From the NCBI GenBank assembly GCA_045541455.1, contig JAZQJA010000040.1, positions 1 to 53,173 of the forward strand: 53,173 bases of DNA. Direction: 5' to 3'. A program made the translations under genes and the position numbers. Of the stretch, positions 24,195 to 32,534 are shown one piece after another; positions within the stretch are counted from its first letter, which is position 1, and each line of letters opens with the position of its first letter. Origin of the DNA: RGIG9041 sp045541455. Lineage in GTDB: Bacteria; Bacillota; Clostridia; Oscillospirales; QAKW01. The notes under the pieces were generated by a model, which worked only from the letters and a program-made list of their open reading frames with translations, ran no database searches and was not told the DNA's origin.

Positions 24195-25130
24195 ATGAAA
24201 CTTTCAGTAACCAATTCTGTCCCTGTTTCTGAGACAGAACAGTTTGAGTACATCAAACGCTGCGGTTTTGACGCTGTTGATTTCGGTCTTGGCAAATACT
24301 TCGGTAAATCGGGTATGTTTGCCGACATTGACAATGTTACAGACGAGCAGATTAAAGAGCATTTTACAATGCTCAAAGGCCTTGCAGACAAGGCGGGTAT
24401 TGAAATCGGTCAAACTCATTCGCAGTTTACCGGCCACCCCCGTCACTATGACGGCATTGAAGATGTAATCAAAAGAGAAATTGCTTGTATAAAGGCAACA
24501 CATTATCTTGGCTGTAAGTATGTTGTAATCCACCCGATCATAATGAGAGAGCGCCGTTATGATGTTTGTGTTGAAGAAAACTTTAATGCAGCGGTAGATT
24601 TTTATAAAAAACTCGTGCCCTACCTTGAAGAGTATGATGTTTACGGCTGCACAGAAAATATGTGGAACCGTGATATAGCATTTAAGCACATCTGCTCCAC
24701 CATTTGTTCGCATATTGAAGAAATGAATGCAATTTGCGACGCTGTGGGTGACCGTCTTAAAATCTGTGTAGATATCGGCCATGCTCCGCTCACACAAGAC
24801 GATGCCGGCGAAATGATTCGTGAGGGCGGTGACAGGGTTGTTGTTTTACATACACACGACAACGACGGTGTTTCCGACTTGCACACCTTCCCCTTCTCAT
24901 CTCACGCTAAAAACTTGCACTCGCTTGCATATATTCCCATGCGTGTTAATTGGCAGGATACAATGAGTGCGCTTGCAGAAATTGACTATAAAGGCAATTT
25001 AAATTTTGAAATGTCGCCTCCCGGACCTGCAGAGCTTAACGAGGCAGGACTTATCTACCTTGCAGACATCGGCGGTTATTTAAACGAGATGTATGAAACG
25101 GCGAAAAACCCGCCTGTAACGGAGGAATAG
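24195..25130 (+). CDS. Sugar phosphate isomerase/epimerase-like TIM barrel, copy 1
   Basis: 311 residues of the AP-endonuclease-2/xylose-isomerase-like family (IolE, IolH, tagatose epimerase type). Metal and catalytic residues are visible: HPIIM and the Glu of TENMW on mid strands, DIGHAP near residue 195-200, the HTHDNDG strand near 217-223 and the late Glu of FEMSP. The natural substrate is unknown. It is the first of three tandem paralogues and lies five bases from the next gene. AAGGAG precedes the ATG. Confidence 0.85.
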   Translation: MKLSVTNSVPVSETEQFEYIKRCGFDAVDFGLGKYFGKSGMFADIDNVTDEQIKEHFTMLKGLADKAGIEIGQTHSQFTGHPRHYDGIEDVIKREIACIKATHYLGCKYVVIHPIIMRERRYDVCVEENFNAAVDFYKKLVPYLEEYDVYGCTENMWNRDIAFKHICSTICSHIEEMNAICDAVGDRLKICVDIGHAPLTQDDAGEMIREGGDRVVVLHTHDNDGVSDLHTFPFSSHAKNLHSLAYIPMRVNWQDTMSALAEIDYKGNLNFEMSPPGPAELNEAGLIYLADIGGYLNEMYETAKNPPVTEE

Positions 25131-25134
25131 GATT

Positions 25135-26079
25135 ATGAAAATATCAGCTTCTTGCCGGTTTGACAGGGAATGGCTTGAAATGTTCAAGCGCGTTGGTTTC
25201 GAAGCAGTTATGCTTTCGCTTGGACCCTACTTTGGCGAAAAAAGCGAAAAATTCCCTATTTATGTCGACCGTGACAACCCCGAAATTCCCGAAAGTGAAC
25301 TTAAAGAATACTTTACCGAATGGAAAGATATAATTGCAGATATAGGTCTTGAAATCGACCAGACACACGGCGTTTTTTCGGGTCATGCAAGTGCAGGCAA
25401 TACATTTAACTACGACGTGCACCTGCTCCGTATGATTTATTCGGTAAAAGCAACACATTATCTTGGTATTAAGAAGTGTGTTTTGCACCCGATTATGATT
25501 CCCGAACGTTATAATGAGCACTATAAAAAAGAAGTTTTTGAAAAAAATATAGAGTTCTTTAAACGCCTGCGTCCGTATCTTGAGGAGTATGACGTGTATG
25601 CGTGCATAGAAAATATGTTCCGCGGTGACCCCGTTTACAGACATATCTGTCCTACAACCTGTTCACGTGCCGACGAAATGTGTGCACTTGTAGACGCGCT
25701 TGGTAACGACCGCTTTAAACTCTGCCTTGACATCGGCCACGCTGCTTTAACACAGCAAGACCCGACAAAAATGGTGTACGAGATGGGCGACAGACTGGTT
25801 TGCACACACGGTCAGGACAATGACGGTATTGAAGACTTGCACACCCGTCCGTTTTGCGCTCAGGCAGTGCCTGCAGGCTGCGGTTTTGAACCGGTGCGAA
25901 CCGATTGGCATTCGTTTATGTGTGCCCTTGCAGACGTCGGTTATGAGGGTAATATTAATTTTGAGGCAGGCCCCGCAGCGCCTGTAGCCATTCGTGAGGG
26001 TGGCTATAGATATATGGCGGCGCTTGAAAAATATCTTGTTTCAGTCTTTGATAAAAGAAAAGCGGAGATTAGTAAATAA
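25135..26079 (+). CDS. Sugar phosphate isomerase/epimerase-like TIM barrel, copy 2
   Basis: 314 residues, clearly homologous along its length to both neighbours: ATHYLG, HPIMIPERY, YDVYACIENMF, DIGHAALTQQDP, HGQDNDG and FEAGPAAP. It has a longer insert near residues 35-45 and CTHGQDNDG where the others have LHTHDNDG/LHVHDNDG, so one His is replaced by Gln in this strand. That may mean a changed substrate. The 1-nt overlap with copy 3 indicates translational coupling. Confidence 0.85.
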   Translation: MKISASCRFDREWLEMFKRVGFEAVMLSLGPYFGEKSEKFPIYVDRDNPEIPESELKEYFTEWKDIIADIGLEIDQTHGVFSGHASAGNTFNYDVHLLRMIYSVKATHYLGIKKCVLHPIMIPERYNEHYKKEVFEKNIEFFKRLRPYLEEYDVYACIENMFRGDPVYRHICPTTCSRADEMCALVDALGNDRFKLCLDIGHAALTQQDPTKMVYEMGDRLVCTHGQDNDGIEDLHTRPFCAQAVPAGCGFEPVRTDWHSFMCALADVGYEGNINFEAGPAAPVAIREGGYRYMAALEKYLVSVFDKRKAEISK

Positions 26080-26999
26080 TGAAACTGTCAATTTGTAATA
26101 ACAGCGCAAATTTTTTAGGGATAGACCAGTTTGCGTATCTTAAAAAATGCGGTTTTGACGGCACGATGTACTCTCTTTCGGAGTTTTCGTCAAAAGGAAT
26201 TTTTGCCGATTATGAAAAATTAACCGAAAAGCAGGTTAAAGACTATTTTACAAATTTGCGCAAAGTGGCAAACGAAAGCGGTTTTGTGTTTGAACAAACA
26301 CATACTCCATTTATGGGGCACCCCGGTGGTGACGGGTTTGACTATGACTATATGGTAGAAAAAAATATATGGTCAATTAAAGCCACCCATTATCTCGGCT
26401 GTAAATATGCGGTTGTCCACCCCATTATTATTCCCGAGCGGGTGCTGGGCAGACATAAACAAATCACCCTTGATAAGTGTGTGGAGTTTTATAAACGTCT
26501 TATCCCGACTTTAGAAAAGTACGACGTTTACTGCTGTATTGAAAATATGTTTAAAGGCGACCCCGTTTATAAACATATAACAGCCACCACCTGCTCGCGT
26601 GCAGACGAACTTATATACCTTTGTGATAAATTGGGTGACAGATTTAAAATTTGCCTTGATGTCGGCCACGCGCCGCTTACACAGCAAGACCCTGCAAAAA
26701 TAGTTCGCGAATGTAAAAACCGTATCGTCGTTTTACACGTTCACGATAACGATGGGCTTACCGATTTACACACCCTGCCCTACTCTGCTCACGCTGTGCC
26801 GCCCTGTGCTTTTACCCCTATGCGTATAAATTGGGAAGACTTTATGAAAGCACTTGCCGAGGTTGGCTACGAAGGTGATCTTGCGTTTGAATGCGGCCCT
26901 CCGGGACCGCGCGCTTTAAACGAGGCGGGCTTTAAATATCTTGCCGCTATCGGCAGACATTTAATATCAATATTTGATAATGCAAAAAAGGAAATGTAA
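26079..26999 (+). CDS. Sugar phosphate isomerase/epimerase-like TIM barrel, copy 3
   Basis: 306 residues with the same motif order: TPFMGHPGG, ATHYLGCKYAVVHPIIIPER, YDVYCCIENMF, DVGHAPLTQQDP, LHVHDNDGLTDLHTLP and FECGPPGP. It has all metal-ligand positions. It shares KYDVY..IENMFKGDPVYKHI with copy 2 and HDNDG with copy 1. It is followed by a strong terminator, so the operon holds only the three paralogues, with no kinase, dehydrogenase or transporter to reveal the substrate. Confidence 0.85.
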   Translation: MKLSICNNSANFLGIDQFAYLKKCGFDGTMYSLSEFSSKGIFADYEKLTEKQVKDYFTNLRKVANESGFVFEQTHTPFMGHPGGDGFDYDYMVEKNIWSIKATHYLGCKYAVVHPIIIPERVLGRHKQITLDKCVEFYKRLIPTLEKYDVYCCIENMFKGDPVYKHITATTCSRADELIYLCDKLGDRFKICLDVGHAPLTQQDPAKIVRECKNRIVVLHVHDNDGLTDLHTLPYSAHAVPPCAFTPMRINWEDFMKALAEVGYEGDLAFECGPPGPRALNEAGFKYLAAIGRHLISIFDNAKKEM

Positions 27000-27027
27000 A
27001 AATTCCACGACACCTTAAAATTAAATA

Positions 27028-27066
27028 GGGCTGTAAAAAAACGATAGTTTTTTACAGCCCATTTTT
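27028..27066. terminator. Bidirectional terminator
   Basis: GGGCTGTAAAAAA / TTTTTTACAGCCC with loop ACGATAG, T tract at 27062-27066. It separates the convergent TIM-barrel and GH18 genes. Confidence 0.85.
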
Positions 27067-28192
27067 ATAGTTTTGTTATGTTAAATTTAGAATTAAGTAA
27101 GGTGTATAACGGCTTAAAGAAAGTTGAAACGTTCCATATAGATGCGCCTGCCAGCGCCAGTTCGTTTAACAGTTCGAGTTTAGCGTTTATACTGCGCGCA
27201 TCTTCAAACCAAACCACGTGCTCACGCTTGTTTTCATCGTAATAGTTAAAGAACGGTGTTTGCGCCGTTTCATCAAATTGAATTTCGGCACCGTACATGC
27301 GTGCAATTTCTATCGCGCGGTCGTTTGACATCGACTGTGCCGCACTGCCACGCACAAACGGAAGCGTCCAGTCGTACGCGTAGTTGGGTATACCCATAAG
27401 TATTTTTTGTGCCGGCATTTCACTTATTGCATACTCTAAAACTTCTCGCACCTTGTCAATGGGTGCCACCGCCATTGGCGGACCGTAGGTGTACCCCCAC
27501 TCGTAAGTCATAATCAGCGCATAATCTGCCGCGTTTCCAAGCGCGCCATAATCGTGCGCTTCGTATAAAAGCCCGCGCTGCATAGCACTTGTTTTGGGCG
27601 CAAGCGCTACAAATACCTTGTAACCAAGCGGGGATACAAGTTCTCTCAGCCGTGTAATAAAATCGGCATAACTCTGTCGGTACTCGGGCGGTATGTACTC
27701 AAAATCAACGTCAACGCCAAAATAATTGTGCTGTTCAAGCTGAGCCAAAATGTTTTGCAAAAGTGTTTCTGAAAGGGAACTGTCACTTAAAATCGCCGCT
27801 GCGTTTTGCGGGCTGAACTTGCCCGCTTCGGTAAGGGTTGTAATAAGTAGCAGCGGTAAAACGCCTGCGTTTTCCGCCGTTGCAATAATCTCGTCGTCTT
27901 CAAGCTGCACAAGTGTACCGTTTGTGTTTATGCCGTACGAAAACGGGGTTATAAGCGACAAATAATCTAGCGTGCTTGAAAGAACGCTTTTGTCAATGTT
28001 GGTATAGGCATATCCGTTTGTCAGTATATCGCGGTATTTTTGGGTGGCGGTCGGCACAATTACGGCCTGCCCCACAATCAGCGTGGGCGAAACGCTTGCC
28101 CCGTTTGCCGCAATCAGTGCTTCAATTGTTACACCGTACTGCCTGCCTATCGAATACAGCGAATCGCCTTTCGTTACAGTATGTATTATCAA
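27065..28192 (-). CDS. LysM-GH18 protein (SleL/YaaH-type spore cortex hydrolase candidate)
   Basis: 375 residues. One LysM repeat (about 2-47; HTVTKGDSLYSIGRQYG) is followed by a glycoside hydrolase 18 domain with FGVDVDFEY, whose final Glu is the catalytic acid, and MTYEWGY. The layout, without a signal peptide, matches spore-associated SleL/YaaH/YdhD proteins that act on cortex or coat. Start TTG 28192 is chosen because GAGGTGA lies six bases upstream and the LysM begins there. A longer frame to 28252 has no ribosome binding site. Sporulation-specific sigma recognition is expected but no convincing box was found. Confidence 0.87.
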   Translation of the reverse strand: MIIHTVTKGDSLYSIGRQYGVTIEALIAANGASVSPTLIVGQAVIVPTATQKYRDILTNGYAYTNIDKSVLSSTLDYLSLITPFSYGINTNGTLVQLEDDEIIATAENAGVLPLLLITTLTEAGKFSPQNAAAILSDSSLSETLLQNILAQLEQHNYFGVDVDFEYIPPEYRQSYADFITRLRELVSPLGYKVFVALAPKTSAMQRGLLYEAHDYGALGNAADYALIMTYEWGYTYGPPMAVAPIDKVREVLEYAISEMPAQKILMGIPNYAYDWTLPFVRGSAAQSMSNDRAIEIARMYGAEIQFDETAQTPFFNYYDENKREHVVWFEDARSINAKLELLNELALAGASIWNVSTFFKPLYTLLNSKFNITKL

Positions 28193-28243
28193 AATAATCA
28201 CCTCTTTAATATATATGTGAGATATAACAAAATGTTTATTAAA

Positions 28244-28278
28244 AAAAGACACTTAAGTTTAAAACTTAAGTGTCTTTT
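28244..28278 (-). terminator. Terminator of the sigma/anti-sigma operon
   Basis: Near-perfect palindrome AAAAGACACTTAAG...CTTAAGTGTCTTTT followed by a T run on the minus strand, eight bases after the anti-sigma candidate. Confidence 0.88.
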
Positions 28279-28285
28279 AAAATTG

Positions 28286-28975
28286 TTAAATATTTATCGA
28301 CTCGGCTACCTTTATAAGTTCCGACTCCGGATATGCTTTTGAAAGAGAAATAACAAACACGAATTTATCTGTACTGAATACAACGATTCTTTCGCTTTTA
28401 GGTTCGCTTATTAATGCTTCATAAGTGCCTTTAATTATGATTTTTCTGTAACCAACGCCTTCGGTGTCAATACCGATGCTGGCTTGCGGAGCGCTTCTGG
28501 TAAACATAAGTGAATTTTTATTTGCATCTTCATAAACATACTGAGCAAAATCACCGTCTTCGACTTTATGAACCATATTAAATTGCTCGGGAATATAATT
28601 TGGAACTACAGGAGTCAGGCTGTTATAGTCTATGACTTCTTCCGGCTCGTTTGAAACAAAAATACGAGTAAATTTTTCATATGTTTCAACCAGTAAATCA
28701 ATAAACGGCTCTCTAAATGCTTTTACACTAAACGTTGTGGTGGCAAATAATAAAACTACTATGGCAATTAAGCAGGCAACTCGCTTTGATAACGTATTTA
28801 CAAAAGAATAGTAAAATTTCTTTTGGTGGTAAAGCAGGCGCTGCATTTTTTTAACAAACTTATCTGTAAATGTTATGTCCTCAAGCTCACTGTCTAAAGG
28901 TAAAACACTACACAGCCTGTTGTTGTATTCGGCAAATATAAGCTTTAAAGCCTCTCGCTCTTTTTTGTCAAACAT
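28286..28975 (-). CDS. DUF4367 membrane protein, probable anti-sigma factor
   Basis: 229 residues. A cytoplasmic N-terminal part (about 1-63) precedes one membrane segment (about 66-84; VACLIAIVVLLFATTTFSV) and an extracellular DUF4367-like domain (about 115-229; VPNYIPEQFN..., Y.YEDANKNSLMFTRS). In Clostridia such proteins regularly follow a sigma-70 gene and are predicted to hold it at the membrane. It overlaps the sigma gene by 8 nt, which supports equal synthesis of the two. There is no zinc-binding anti-sigma motif. Confidence 0.8.
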   Translation of the reverse strand: MFDKKEREALKLIFAEYNNRLCSVLPLDSELEDITFTDKFVKKMQRLLYHQKKFYYSFVNTLSKRVACLIAIVVLLFATTTFSVKAFREPFIDLLVETYEKFTRIFVSNEPEEVIDYNSLTPVVPNYIPEQFNMVHKVEDGDFAQYVYEDANKNSLMFTRSAPQASIGIDTEGVGYRKIIIKGTYEALISEPKSERIVVFSTDKFVFVISLSKAYPESELIKVAESINI

Positions 28976-29507
28976 TAATTTCTTCTCTTTTCTGCGTTTC
29001 TTTAAGTGAATTTCTTGCCCTCTCTAATCTCTTTCGGACTAAAGCGGTGGATATGTTTAATAACTTGGCTATCTCTTTGTTTGTCATTTCGTAATAAACT
29101 TTAAGTTCAAGAATGTCTTTGTAAATAGAGGGCAAATTGTTAATTTGTATAAACCAGTCGTTTAAAAAAATATCTTCAAACACATCGGTGTCGTCAATTT
29201 TTTTGTTTAAAAACTTTTCAATATCCTCTGTGGCTTGTCTTTTTTGCTTGTTGTATTTGTTTAACGAAATGCAGCGTGTTACAATATAAACAAATGCTTT
29301 GGTGTCGTTTGAATCTACTTCATCTATCTTATCCAAATTTTCAATTAACGAAACAAATGCGTCACTCACCGCATCTTCTGACATGTCTTCGTTATGCAAT
29401 ATTTTAAGCGCTAAATATTTCATAAGGCTTCTGTATTTATAATAAAGCTCTTCAACTTTGCTTTTGTCTTCCGGTGTTTCCACCATGCTTAATAAATATG
29501 TCAGCAT
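28968..29507 (-). CDS. RNA polymerase sigma factor, sigma-70 (ECF-like)
   Basis: 179 residues with region 2 (YRSLMKYLALKIL..EDAVSDAFVSLIENL, about 25-65) and region 4 (LPSIYKDILELKVYYEMTNKEIAKLLNISTALVRKRLERAR, about 125-168), without regions 1 or 3. It therefore belongs to the group IV type. Its promoter is of ordinary sigma-A type. Together with the DUF4367 protein it forms a signal-responsive module. The divergent secreted-protein and protease genes are candidate targets. Confidence 0.9.
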   Translation of the reverse strand: MLTYLLSMVETPEDKSKVEELYYKYRSLMKYLALKILHNEDMSEDAVSDAFVSLIENLDKIDEVDSNDTKAFVYIVTRCISLNKYNKQKRQATEDIEKFLNKKIDDTDVFEDIFLNDWFIQINNLPSIYKDILELKVYYEMTNKEIAKLLNISTALVRKRLERARNSLKETQKREEINV

Positions 29508-29549
29508 TTAATAAAACTCCATTTATTTTAATAAAACTATGTGCCAAAA

Positions 29550-29578
29550 ATGATATAACAATTCAAAATGAATGTCAA
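29550..29578 (-). promoter_or_regulatory. Promoter of the sigma/anti-sigma operon
   Basis: Minus strand: TTGACA at 29578-29573, 17 bases, TATCAT at 29555-29550, about 43 bases before the start codon. Confidence 0.65.
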
Positions 29579-29705
29579 CACAAACTGTCTATAAATAATT
29601 TGAAAAAATTTTGTATTTTTTGTCACAAAACGCTATCTTTATTTTAGTTATTTAATGAAAGGAAAAAAAGCAAAAAATAAATTTATATGAAAAGGAGTTT
29701 TTAAA

Positions 29706-29887
29706 ATGAAAAAAAGAATAGTTTCGTTAGTAATAGCGGTTATTATGTTCATTTTGAAGTCCATAGCGGAAATACCGGCGATTTATCAAGGGGAAACGAC
29801 GATATAGTAGGGTCAATTTCACCGTACAGAACAACAATATATATTGGCGAGGGCGACCCGCTTCCAGAGGAGGAACAGTATTGGTAA
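29706..29887 (+). pseudogene. Frameshifted small secreted-protein gene
   Basis: ATG 29706 has an excellent ribosome binding site (AAAAGGAG) and begins a signal-peptide-like sequence, MKKRIVSLVIAVIMFIL, but this frame stops at TAG 29807 after 33 codons. From about 29750 a second frame continues without stops (VHSGNTGD...GSISPYRTTIYIGEGDP...EEEQYW) to TAA 29885-29887. The second frame has no start codon of its own and overlaps the start of the next lipoprotein gene, as a coupled upstream gene would. The parsimonious reading is a secreted peptide of about 60 residues broken by one frameshift. A sequencing error or programmed shift cannot be excluded. Confidence 0.5.
29722..29741 (+). repeat. 20-bp direct repeat, copy 1
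   Basis: TTTCGTTAGTAATAGCGGTT is repeated exactly at 30837-30856. Both copies are read in the same frame and encode the S-L-V-I-A-V core of a signal or membrane segment. Confidence 0.75.
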
Positions 29888-30723
29888 ACAAATTTTTTAG
29901 AAATTTATGTATGATTTTAATGATTGCGGTTTTGTTATCGTCTTGCGCAAAGCAGCCGTCTGCTCTGCCTACAGATAATAACGAAAATGTTGTAGATGAA
30001 CAAACAGGTTTGGATATAACCGGTGACCTTAAAACGCTTACCTTATCACATAACGGTTATAACCTTACGCCTGATGACAGCGAAAAGTTGTTTGAAGTGG
30101 GCAGGGATTTTGTTTTTACTAACATCCGCGATTTTTCAAACGGCAAACCCGACCTTTTAAGTTTTTCATATTATGTAGAAACAATTTTTGACTCTAAATA
30201 TTCACATTGGGACGAAGATCGTGAGTGTACCTATGTAAAGGCATCTGATTTAAATGATGTTGCGCAACAATACTTTGGATTTAAGTACGACATTCCGGAC
30301 GGTGACATAATAGAACTTCCAAACGGAGAGTCTCAAGGTCCGTCTATAATAGACTTTGTGAGATATGATGTTGAAAATTTGGGAAGTGAAAAAAAGGTTA
30401 CAGTTGTAGGACGTACTATTAATGTATTTAATCTGGATATGGCAGGCAGCCAAGAAGAACAGGAAAAAAGAGAAATTCCTAAAGATGTATTAAACGGCTA
30501 CAGCGATGACAGCAAGGAAATAATGACGGTTGTCAATTATATGAAAGAGCACAATTTAACAAATGTTTTTGACGCCGTTAAAGAGATTATTGTCATCGGA
30601 AAAGGTGACACTCTATACGGAAAAGAAGGAGTGGCAGTTAAAGTGACCTATCTGTCTGACGACGGATATACACCTAAAAAATTCTTATCTTTTGAGAGTT
30701 ATAAGGACGGTTGGACAGAGTAA
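29881..30723 (+). CDS. Lipoprotein of unknown function
   Basis: 280 residues. The N-terminus is a lipoprotein signal (hydrophobic MILMIAVLLSSC, with Cys at about residue 22), so the protein is exported and lipid-anchored. The mature part is acidic, with no domain I recognise. Start TTG 29881 lies about eight bases after AGAGGAGGA. It overlaps the end of the frameshifted small gene by seven bases. Position beside a sigma/anti-sigma pair suggests an envelope-related role, which is inference. Confidence 0.75.
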   Translation: MVNKFFRNLCMILMIAVLLSSCAKQPSALPTDNNENVVDEQTGLDITGDLKTLTLSHNGYNLTPDDSEKLFEVGRDFVFTNIRDFSNGKPDLLSFSYYVETIFDSKYSHWDEDRECTYVKASDLNDVAQQYFGFKYDIPDGDIIELPNGESQGPSIIDFVRYDVENLGSEKKVTVVGRTINVFNLDMAGSQEEQEKREIPKDVLNGYSDDSKEIMTVVNYMKEHNLTNVFDAVKEIIVIGKGDTLYGKEGVAVKVTYLSDDGYTPKKFLSFESYKDGWTE

Positions 30724-30793
30724 CACTTAATGTATAAGCCTTTTCGGTGCGCTTGATTTTATACCTGTGTGCTACAAAATAAGGAGAATAATT

Positions 30794-31774
30794 GTGAATA
30801 TTAAAGGTTTTTTTAAAAACAGGAAAACACTTTGTTTTTCGTTAGTAATAGCGGTTGTTTTATTATCGTTATTTTCCATTATCTTATATAACAGAACAAA
30901 TACCAATAAAATATATAAGTCATGTGTAACAGTTTATTGCGGTACCGATGTTTCGACAAACATATCCAGTGATGACAACGTTGTAGGCAGCGGTTTCTTT
31001 TGCGGTGACGGTGCTGTTATGACCTCATACCACAATCTTGTCGGAACAGACGGCAATTTAGTAAAGGACTGTTATGTAATAACTTATGACGGTGTTATGC
31101 ATAAGGCTGATATTACATATACCGACCCTGATTTTGATATTGCAATTTTAACTGCAAGTAACAGATATCCGTCACTTAAATTATCAGACAGAGCCCCTAA
31201 AATCAACGAAAGTATTTACAGTTGTTCCACACCAAAGTCTATACATTTAAGAAATACATTTACTCAAGGCAAAATTACAAAAACAAGTATAAACGGACTT
31301 GCGAATCAATATCTAATTATGTCCGATATGAAATTAAGTCCCGGTTGCAGCGGAAGCCCTGTTGTTGATAAACATAATAAAGTAATTGCAATGAATGCGT
31401 TTAAATCAACCGAATACGGAACAGAAGGGTTATCTTTTTCTATATACGGCAATAAGCTTATTGATGCTTATAATAATTATAAAAATATTATAAATAAAAT
31501 AAATAAAACAGATAACATTGACTATGGAATTGAATTTGAAGCAAGTAAAAATGCGCAAATCGGTATACTTAACACACCCGGAATTACCATAACAAGCATA
31601 ACCGATTCTTCTGTGCTTAAAAATTCCCGTTTGAAAACAGGCGATACAATAGTAGCAATTGACAATGAAAACATTTATACTGCTGCCGACTTTTACGAAA
31701 AATTAAATGAAGGCAGTGTTATCGAAGGCCATACAGAATCACAAGAATGGTTTAAAATTACTTTCCAACCGTAA
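30794..31774 (+). CDS. Membrane-anchored trypsin-like serine protease with PDZ domain
   Basis: 326 residues from GTG 30794, which has AAGGAG eight bases upstream; an in-frame GTG at 30767 lacks one. A membrane anchor (about 14-31) precedes a trypsin-like domain with the triad H80 (SYHNL), D115 (DFDIAIL) and S186 (PGCSGSPVV). A PDZ-like C-terminal domain (about 250-320; GITITSITDSSVLKNSRLKTGDTIVAI) follows. The layout is that of HtrA/DegP-type extracytoplasmic proteases, though sequence similarity is low. It may act in quality control or regulated proteolysis at the envelope, possibly on the DUF4367 protein. Confidence 0.85.
   Translation: MNIKGFFKNRKTLCFSLVIAVVLLSLFSIILYNRTNTNKIYKSCVTVYCGTDVSTNISSDDNVVGSGFFCGDGAVMTSYHNLVGTDGNLVKDCYVITYDGVMHKADITYTDPDFDIAILTASNRYPSLKLSDRAPKINESIYSCSTPKSIHLRNTFTQGKITKTSINGLANQYLIMSDMKLSPGCSGSPVVDKHNKVIAMNAFKSTEYGTEGLSFSIYGNKLIDAYNNYKNIINKINKTDNIDYGIEFEASKNAQIGILNTPGITITSITDSSVLKNSRLKTGDTIVAIDNENIYTAADFYEKLNEGSVIEGHTESQEWFKITFQP
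30837..30856 (+). repeat. 20-bp direct repeat, copy 2
   Basis: Exact copy of 29722-29741, located in the membrane-anchor codons of the protease gene. Confidence 0.75.
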
Positions 31775-31811
31775 ATACGAAAAAATAATTTTCAAAAATT
31801 GCAACATTTTA

Positions 31812-31843
31812 GCCCTTTAAAAACAAATATAGATAGAAAGGGC
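31812..31843 (+). other. Hairpin before the second lipoprotein gene
   Basis: GCCCTTT (31812-31818) pairs with AAAGGGC (31837-31843) around an 18-base loop. The 3' arm is next to the Shine-Dalgarno region of the gene starting at 31854 and may affect its translation. Confidence 0.35.
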
Positions 31844-31853
31844 GGATTAGGTT

Positions 31854-32468
31854 ATGAAAAAAATTATTTCTTTATTTTTAATTTTATTATTTACCGTATC
31901 AGTTTGCTCTTGCGCGTCAACTTCAAACCGGAGCGATTTGGATAAACAAGTGCCCGACTACAACATAACGGTCGATGGTAAACCCGGACTTATGAACTAC
32001 GCCTTTTTTGACAACGTAGAGGACTTATACAGTTCTGCCGACTATGTAATAGTGGCATCTCCAACCGAAAGTTTTGAAGAGAGCACACAGCTTTGGTATG
32101 ACAAAAATTATCAGAAAACCGATGATTTTTCTAAAACCGATTGTGTATACAGTTATACAAAGAGAAACTTTAAAGTACACAAAGTGTATAAAGGCGACAA
32201 CCTTGAACTGAAAGAAATAACGGTGTGTGAAAACGTTGTGACATCAGGCGACCAAATGAAATGTCATTGGGGGGACTATGCCGCTGAAATAAACGATAAA
32301 TACCTACTGTTTTTATACCGTTCAAACAGCGAAGAAGAAACTTATTTTGCGGGAATAACTCAAGGCAAATATAACCTTGACAATTCAAAAAACGAAAAAA
32401 ACAAGCATATTGAACAAAATGTATTAAAACTTGTCACCGAAGCATACAAAGACGACTTTGAACAATAA
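31854..32468 (+). CDS. Lipoprotein related to the secreted protein at 4515-5330
   Basis: 204 residues with a lipoprotein signal ending in VCSC (Cys near residue 20). The mature part reads SADYVIVASPTESF...HKVYKGDNLELKEITV...INDKYLLFLYRS...YFAGITQGKYNL. This follows the order STLVVTGKF...VENVLRG..VGDIITV...GDEYLLFLY...YFVVGVNQGAFKL in the 271-residue protein, so a shared extracellular domain is likely. The function is unknown. It lacks the SHOCT-like tail of its relative. Confidence 0.75.
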   Translation: MKKIISLFLILLFTVSVCSCASTSNRSDLDKQVPDYNITVDGKPGLMNYAFFDNVEDLYSSADYVIVASPTESFEESTQLWYDKNYQKTDDFSKTDCVYSYTKRNFKVHKVYKGDNLELKEITVCENVVTSGDQMKCHWGDYAAEINDKYLLFLYRSNSEEETYFAGITQGKYNLDNSKNEKNKHIEQNVLKLVTEAYKDDFEQ

Positions 32469-32534
32469 AAAGGAAAGGGTTATATAATCACCTTCGTAAT
32501 ATATCTGTAACGTGTATGAATATAATATAACGAG

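Noticed and set aside
24195..26999. The three TIM barrels as endonuclease IV (DNA repair)
   Set aside because: They belong to the same Pfam superfamily, but the motifs and operon setting match sugar isomerase/epimerases, not Nfo.
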